In this document: piece after piece, positions 59,999 through 64,000 of the stretch
Layout of the letters: every line of letters begins with the position of its first letter
Position numbering within the stretch: the first letter of the stretch is position 1
Source of the DNA: Lachnospiraceae bacterium
GTDB taxonomy: Bacteria > Bacillota > Clostridia > Lachnospirales > Lachnospiraceae
DNA length: 64,000 bases
Assembly (NCBI GenBank): GCA_017623675.1
Contig: JAGAOO010000083.1
Span: 1-64,000 of the forward strand
Direction of reading: 5' to 3'
Notes under the pieces: generated by a model
The model's database searches: none
Told to the model about the DNA's origin: nothing
The model's input: only the letters and a program-made list of their open reading frames with translations
Translations under genes and position numbers: made by a program

Positions 59999-61339
59999 AT
60001 GTATTTTAGAAGAAAAGCATATGATAAATTACTGGAATGGAAAAGTAAGTATGCTGATCAGTACAGTATTCTTCTGGAAGGTGCAAGACGTGTTGGAAAA
60101 TCAACGATTGCAGAGCAATTTGCTATAAATGAATATGAGTCGTATATTCTAATTGATTTTGCTAATGTATCGGATACAATTATTTCCTGCTTTGATGACG
60201 TTTATGATTTGGATTTGTTTTTTCTAAGATTACAGGCCGCTACGGGTGTTACATTAGTGTTGCATAAATCAGTAATTATTTTTGATGAAATACAATTGTT
60301 CCCAAAGGCAAGACAGGCCATTAAATATTTGGTAAAAGATGGTCGCTATCATTACATTGAAACAGGTTCGTTAATATCAATCAAAAAAAATGTAAAGGGA
60401 ATTTTGATTCCTTCGGAAGAGAAGAAAATAAGTATATACCCCATGGATTATGAAGAATTTATGTGGGCAACAGGGAACAATAATTATGAATTATTAAGAA
60501 AACTATATGAATCAAAGAAGGAAGTTGGACAACAGATTAATCGAAAATTGATGAGAGATTTTCGAATATATATGGCAGTGGGAGGAATGCCACAAGCAGT
60601 TCAGGCTTATGTAGAGGGTAAAAATTTTTCTGAAATTGATAAAGTAAAGAGGACAATTTTGTCGTTATATGAGGAAGATTTTAAAAAAATAGATTCTTCA
60701 GGAAGAATTACATCCATGTTTCATTCTATTCCTACTCAACTTTGTAAGGATACAAAAAAGTATTCGCTTTCTGAAGCTACAGGAAAAAGAAAGAGTAAAA
60801 AAGATGAAGAATTATTATATGATTTAATTGATTCTAAAACTGTATTGGTATCATACAATTCGACGGATCCCAGAGTGAGTATATCTATGACAAAGGATTT
60901 AAGAAGTTATAAGATGTATATATGTGATACAGGATTGTTTGTTACATTATTATTTATGGATAGACCGGAAGTAGAAAGCAATATTTATTCCAAATTGCTT
61001 TCTGATAAATTGCCTGCAAACCTGGGATATTTGTATGAAAATGCAGTTGCACAGGTTCTTGCTTCGATGGATAGGGAGTTGTATTATCACACATGGAAAA
61101 AACCATATAGCACACATTACTATGAAATAGATTTTCTTGTCTCAAACAAAGATAAGGTTTCTGTTATTGAAGTGAAGTCCTCCGGAACAGGAAAGCATGA
61201 GTCTATTTTAAAATTTAGAGAAAAGTATTCAAAGAATATAAAAGATGCATATGTTTTGTCCCAAAAGGATGTATCAAAAAAAGAAGGAATTGATTTTCTT
61301 CCAATTTATATGGCGCCATTTATAGTAACTCAAAGATAA
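59999..61339 (+). CDS. AAA-family ATPase with DUF4143 domain
   Basis: The 446-residue protein from ATG 59999 (GGAGGTGG upstream) has Walker A in LLEGARRVGKSTIAEQFAIN and Walker B in SVIIFDEIQLFPKARQAIKY. A middle helical part contains RDFRIYMAVGGMPQAVQAYV. The C-terminal DUF4143-type nuclease-like region has KMYICDTGLFVTLLFMDRPE and HYYEIDFLVSNKDKVSVIEV, followed by KSSGTGKHES, the D-ExK-like pattern. These proteins are common mobile cargo of unknown function. The gene sits between pyrD and pyrE and looks AT-rich, so it was probably inserted. A decayed relative is at 3245. Confidence 0.82.
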   Translation: MYFRRKAYDKLLEWKSKYADQYSILLEGARRVGKSTIAEQFAINEYESYILIDFANVSDTIISCFDDVYDLDLFFLRLQAATGVTLVLHKSVIIFDEIQLFPKARQAIKYLVKDGRYHYIETGSLISIKKNVKGILIPSEEKKISIYPMDYEEFMWATGNNNYELLRKLYESKKEVGQQINRKLMRDFRIYMAVGGMPQAVQAYVEGKNFSEIDKVKRTILSLYEEDFKKIDSSGRITSMFHSIPTQLCKDTKKYSLSEATGKRKSKKDEELLYDLIDSKTVLVSYNSTDPRVSISMTKDLRSYKMYICDTGLFVTLLFMDRPEVESNIYSKLLSDKLPANLGYLYENAVAQVLASMDRELYYHTWKKPYSTHYYEIDFLVSNKDKVSVIEVKSSGTGKHESILKFREKYSKNIKDAYVLSQKDVSKKEGIDFLPIYMAPFIVTQR

Positions 61340-61359
61340 GAAGTATAAGATTTATCTTT
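61332..61359 (+). terminator. weak terminator-like hairpin
   Basis: AAAGATAA (61332-61339) pairs with TTATCTTT (61352-61359) at the ATPase stop codon. The stem is AT-rich with only a short T-run. Confidence 0.4.
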
Positions 61360-61488
61360 ATTAATTCAAGGAATACCCTTGTCAAGCAATTGTGAATATG
61401 ATATCTTTTTTATAGGTTTCAATGGCTTAAATGAGTTGTTGCAGTACATAATATGTGAATCTACATAGAAGAAGGAGACAGAAGGAAA

Positions 61489-62163
61489 ATGGAACGTTAT
61501 AAAGAAGAGTTTATTGAGTTCATGATTGATTGTAATGTATTAAAATTTGGAGATTTCGTAACAAAAAGCGGAAGAAAAACACCATTTTTTGTAAATACAG
61601 GCTTCTATCGAACCGGTTCTCAGTTACGCAGATTAGGTAATTATTATGCAGAAGCAATTAATAATAAATACGGATTTGAATTTGATGTATTGTTTGGACC
61701 TGCATACAAGGGAATTCCATTAAGTGTTGCAACTACTATGGCAATTGATGAGAAGTATGGAAAAGAGATTAAGTATTGCTCCAATCGTAAGGAAATTAAG
61801 GATCATGGCGATAAAGGAATTCTGTTAGGAAGTCCGATACAGGATGGAGATAAGGTGGTAATTATTGAAGATGTTACCACTGCCGGTACTTCGATTCAGG
61901 AAACACTTCCAATTTTGAAAGCACAGGGCAATATTGATGTAATGGGATTAGTCGTTTCCGTAGACCGCATGGAACGGGGACAGGGAACGAAGAGTGCCTT
62001 GACAGAGATTGAAGAAAACTATGGTATTAAGACAACGGCAATTGTAACTATGGCAGAAGTAGTAGAACATTTGTATAATAAGCCTTATAATGGAAAAGTT
62101 ATAATTGATGATACATTGAAGGCAGCCATTGATGCGTACTATGAACAATATGGTGTGAAGTAG
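61489..62163 (+). CDS. pyrE: orotate phosphoribosyltransferase
   Basis: The 224-residue enzyme joins orotate with PRPP to give OMP. The N-terminal FGDFVTKSGRKTPFFVNTG binds orotate, and VVIIEDVTTAGTSIQETLPI is the PRPP-binding motif. AGAAGGAGACAGAAGG precedes ATG 61489. It was probably once contiguous with pyrD, since the four genes act in sequence, but the ATPase gene and a terminator now separate it. Confidence 0.95.
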   Translation: MERYKEEFIEFMIDCNVLKFGDFVTKSGRKTPFFVNTGFYRTGSQLRRLGNYYAEAINNKYGFEFDVLFGPAYKGIPLSVATTMAIDEKYGKEIKYCSNRKEIKDHGDKGILLGSPIQDGDKVVIIEDVTTAGTSIQETLPILKAQGNIDVMGLVVSVDRMERGQGTKSALTEIEENYGIKTTAIVTMAEVVEHLYNKPYNGKVIIDDTLKAAIDAYYEQYGVK

Positions 62164-62187
62164 GATTCGACATTTTAAGGCAAACAT

Positions 62188-62213
62188 GGGGAAGTTGATG
62201 ACTTCCCCTTTTT
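62188..62213 (+). terminator. intrinsic terminator of pyrE
   Basis: GGGGAAGT (62188-62195) pairs with ACTTCCCC (62201-62208), followed by TTTTT. Confidence 0.85.
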
Positions 62214-62278
62214 ACCGAAGAGCATTTGAGTGCATATTTGGAGAAATAAATAATAATTATAAGTATGGGTAAAATAAT

Positions 62279-62779
62279 TTGAGTGAGAATAGAAAGATGG
62301 ATAGTAGAAAACGATTTCGCACAATTTGCTTGATTCTGTTTGTTTTATATGTGATAGCAATTGTGTATTTTTTACTGTTAAGTGATATATATGGCAGAGT
62401 AGATGGATATACAGATTATCGTTGTAATCTGGTACCATTTTATGAAATTGCCCGCTTTTGGAAAAGTGCAGTCAATGGTGGCAGTATTGCATATAAGGAT
62501 GTTTTTATTAATCTGGTTGGTAATGTTGCTGCGTTCGTTCCGTTCGGAGCGTTAATTCGCTGGGTTCGGAATCAAAAAACAGGATTTTGGATTGCTGTGT
62601 TGTATACCTTTTTGTTTAGTCTGGGAATTGAGGTAATACAATTGGTGACAAAGGTAGGGGTATTTGATGTGGATGATTTAATTCTGAATACCTGTGGAGG
62701 AGCGATTGGATATGTATGTTATCGAATTCTTCGGGCTCTGGACAGAAGGAGGTATCGTAATGCCGAAACGAAATCATAA
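62279..62779 (+). CDS. VanZ-family membrane protein
   Basis: The protein has 166 residues from TTG 62279 or 160 from ATG 62297; no strong site decides. It has an N-terminal helix, CNLVPFYEIARFWKSAVNG, then FINLVGNVAAFVPFGALIRW and SLGIEVIQLVTKVGVFDVDD, the VanZ signature, followed by LNTCGGAIGYVCYRILRALD. VanZ proteins confer low-level teicoplanin resistance in vancomycin clusters, but most genomic copies have unknown roles. The end overlaps the next gene by 20 bases. Confidence 0.85.
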   Translation: MSENRKMDSRKRFRTICLILFVLYVIAIVYFLLLSDIYGRVDGYTDYRCNLVPFYEIARFWKSAVNGGSIAYKDVFINLVGNVAAFVPFGALIRWVRNQKTGFWIAVLYTFLFSLGIEVIQLVTKVGVFDVDDLILNTCGGAIGYVCYRILRALDRRRYRNAETKS

Positions 62780-63077
62780 ACCATATGATATTAAGCATTC
62801 GCTGGATGGAATTCTGTCATGTATCTTAGGAGGGATTTCTGCAATTTTGGTAATTGGGGAATTGGCACTGACGATACGGGCTAAGGGACAAGCTGGTGGA
62901 ATGGCAGGATTTATGGGGATTTCTGCATTTTTGCTTACAGTGGTTGGCTTGATATTTGCCATTGTAAGCTGGAAGGATGAGGAAACCTTGGATTTATTTA
63001 AACGAGTTGGAACCTTATTGAATACCATTATGATCATTGTAAATCTGTTAATTATAGTGTTAGGAATATTTGGGTAG
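62760..63077 (+). CDS. small membrane protein (DUF6142-like)
   Basis: The 105-residue protein starts at ATG 62760 after AGAAGGAGG, inside the VanZ gene. Three hydrophobic segments are visible (SCILGGISAILVIGELALTI, MAGFMGISAFLLTVVGLIFA and LLNTIMIIVNLLIIVLGIFG). It resembles small Lachnospiraceae membrane proteins labelled DUF6142. The overlap suggests co-expression with VanZ. Function is unknown. Confidence 0.65.
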   Translation: MPKRNHKPYDIKHSLDGILSCILGGISAILVIGELALTIRAKGQAGGMAGFMGISAFLLTVVGLIFAIVSWKDEETLDLFKRVGTLLNTIMIIVNLLIIVLGIFG

Positions 63078-63124
63078 GATATTGGTATGAAACAAAGAGG
63101 AAGACAGAATAGAGGAAGGTTGAA

Positions 63125-64000
63125 ATGAAGTATCAGGAGCTATTTAATGAAGAGAATATGGCAGTTGCAGAACGCATGGAGCTTGCATGGGAACGAATGG
63201 AAGAAATAAGGCAGGAAGAGAGCGTTCCGGAGCCTTTTCGGATGTATTTTCAGACAGTAGCCGAATATATTCTGCAATTCAAGTCACAGATTGGCTTTGA
63301 TTATGGAAGTTATTCATTGGACGAACTGCAGCAGATGAATCAAAATATCTATCGGGATATTTTGCCGGAACAGTATGCAACCAGTTATGGGAATCCGGAA
63401 TTTGCAGTAAATACGTTAGGAGAAACCTATGGGGCAATACTCAGTTTTCTATATACAGAGCTTCGTGGGTTGAACCTTTATACAAGAGAATATCGATTGA
63501 CGGAAGCGACCTGTTTCATGGAATTATTCATTGAAATCTATAATTTATTTGAAGATTTTGAAGAATTGAAACCACAACAGGTTCAGAAAGCCATCTATTA
63601 TTTTTATTATGATTACTGTGATGTTCTGGTACCGCTTCGAATTGGAGAGCAATACAATCCCCGGTTTAATCGTTATGTTGAATTAGTGGAACAGGCTGAT
63701 TTAGAGGATATGCGGTATCTCTATGCATATGGGGAATATGTGTCGGAAAATGAAATCAAGACAGCACAATTTCTGAATGGATTATCTGAGAAAGAAATTG
63801 AGGAGTTGGCATTTACCTATACCGATGGATATCGGGAAGGATTTGAAATTGCCGGTATTGATTTGAGTAAAAAGAAGTATGTAAATATTCACTATGCCAT
63901 TGGACAGGAACGAATTGTAAGAGCAGCCATTCATCAGTTTCGTGAGTTGGGATTGGAACCGGTGATTTATGCACCGGCTGTCAGCCGAATCAATAGTAAG
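63125..64000 (+). CDS. aminopeptidase-like protein, 3' end beyond the window
   Basis: An open reading frame starts at ATG 63125 behind AGAGGAAGG and is open to the last base (292 codons, no stop). It reads MKYQELFNEENMAVAERMEL, a long helical N-terminal region, then FTYTDGYREGFEIAGIDLSK and YVNIHYAIGQERIVRAAIHQ, and EPVIYAPAVSRINSK at the edge. The second part resembles the start of M29-type aminopeptidases found in Lachnospiraceae with such an extension. The metal-binding half is outside the window, so the call is tentative. Confidence 0.55.
   Translation, partial: MKYQELFNEENMAVAERMELAWERMEEIRQEESVPEPFRMYFQTVAEYILQFKSQIGFDYGSYSLDELQQMNQNIYRDILPEQYATSYGNPEFAVNTLGETYGAILSFLYTELRGLNLYTREYRLTEATCFMELFIEIYNLFEDFEELKPQQVQKAIYYFYYDYCDVLVPLRIGEQYNPRFNRYVELVEQADLEDMRYLYAYGEYVSENEIKTAQFLNGLSEKEIEELAFTYTDGYREGFEIAGIDLSKKKYVNIHYAIGQERIVRAAIHQFRELGLEPVIYAPAVSRINSK

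Overview
The window looks like chromosome of a low-GC Gram-positive anaerobe of the Lachnospiraceae type (Clostridia). Pointers are the FabK/MarR-type fatty acid cluster, the PyrK/PyrD dihydroorotate dehydrogenase pair, the long PyrF, strong AGGAGG ribosome binding sites, TTGACA/TATAAT promoters, ferredoxin-like modules and sortase-type surface proteins. No rRNA, CRISPR array, prophage or transposase is visible. Species cannot be named from the sequence alone.

Bases 1-9700 are an accessory, decaying region: a frameshifted membrane LuxR regulator, two related sortase-anchored surface proteins, relics of an ATPase and a two-component system, a striking lipoprotein that joins an RsgI-like module to DnaJ-like zinc repeats, and a broken Crp/Fnr gene divergent from a ferredoxin gene, with a shrunken second copy of that locus at 9548-9690. 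Bases 9700-13232 hold bioY-bioB-bioD-bioA behind a clear BirA operator. Bases 13269-15274 hold an SPFH protein, a ribbon-helix-helix protein and a LuxR regulator.

Bases 15332-21857 form the most unusual unit: a multi-subunit FAD/[2Fe-2S] amine or opine dehydrogenase (HcnABC/sarcosine-oxidase-like), an ornithine-cyclodeaminase-family enzyme, a PII-like regulator and an APC permease. Bases 21900-33100 are again accessory: a choice-of-anchor A surface protein, kdp remnants, a second LuxR membrane regulator broken by a 13-bp tandem duplication, lipoprotein and membrane proteins, a MATE exporter and a frameshifted chemoreceptor.

Bases 33144-46158 are housekeeping: a divergent acyl-CoA synthetase/KAS II pair, then acpP-accD-accA-fabK-fabD-fabG-fabF-fabZ and a MarR-family (FabT-like) regulator, fabH and serS. 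Bases 46300-64000 hold an EAL phosphodiesterase, two tRNA-Gly genes, mgtE, a MIF-like tautomerase, pyrC, a second broken chemoreceptor, an XRE/DUF3169/CPBP operon with 21-nt spaced repeats, two peptidases, pyrF-pyrK-pyrD, an AAA ATPase set between pyrD and pyrE, pyrE, VanZ, a small membrane protein and a truncated gene at the right edge.

The main general theme is the contrast between intact metabolic operons and about ten broken regulatory, sensory and transport genes. Several breaks are out-of-frame deletions or a tandem duplication, so they are not simple base-calling errors.
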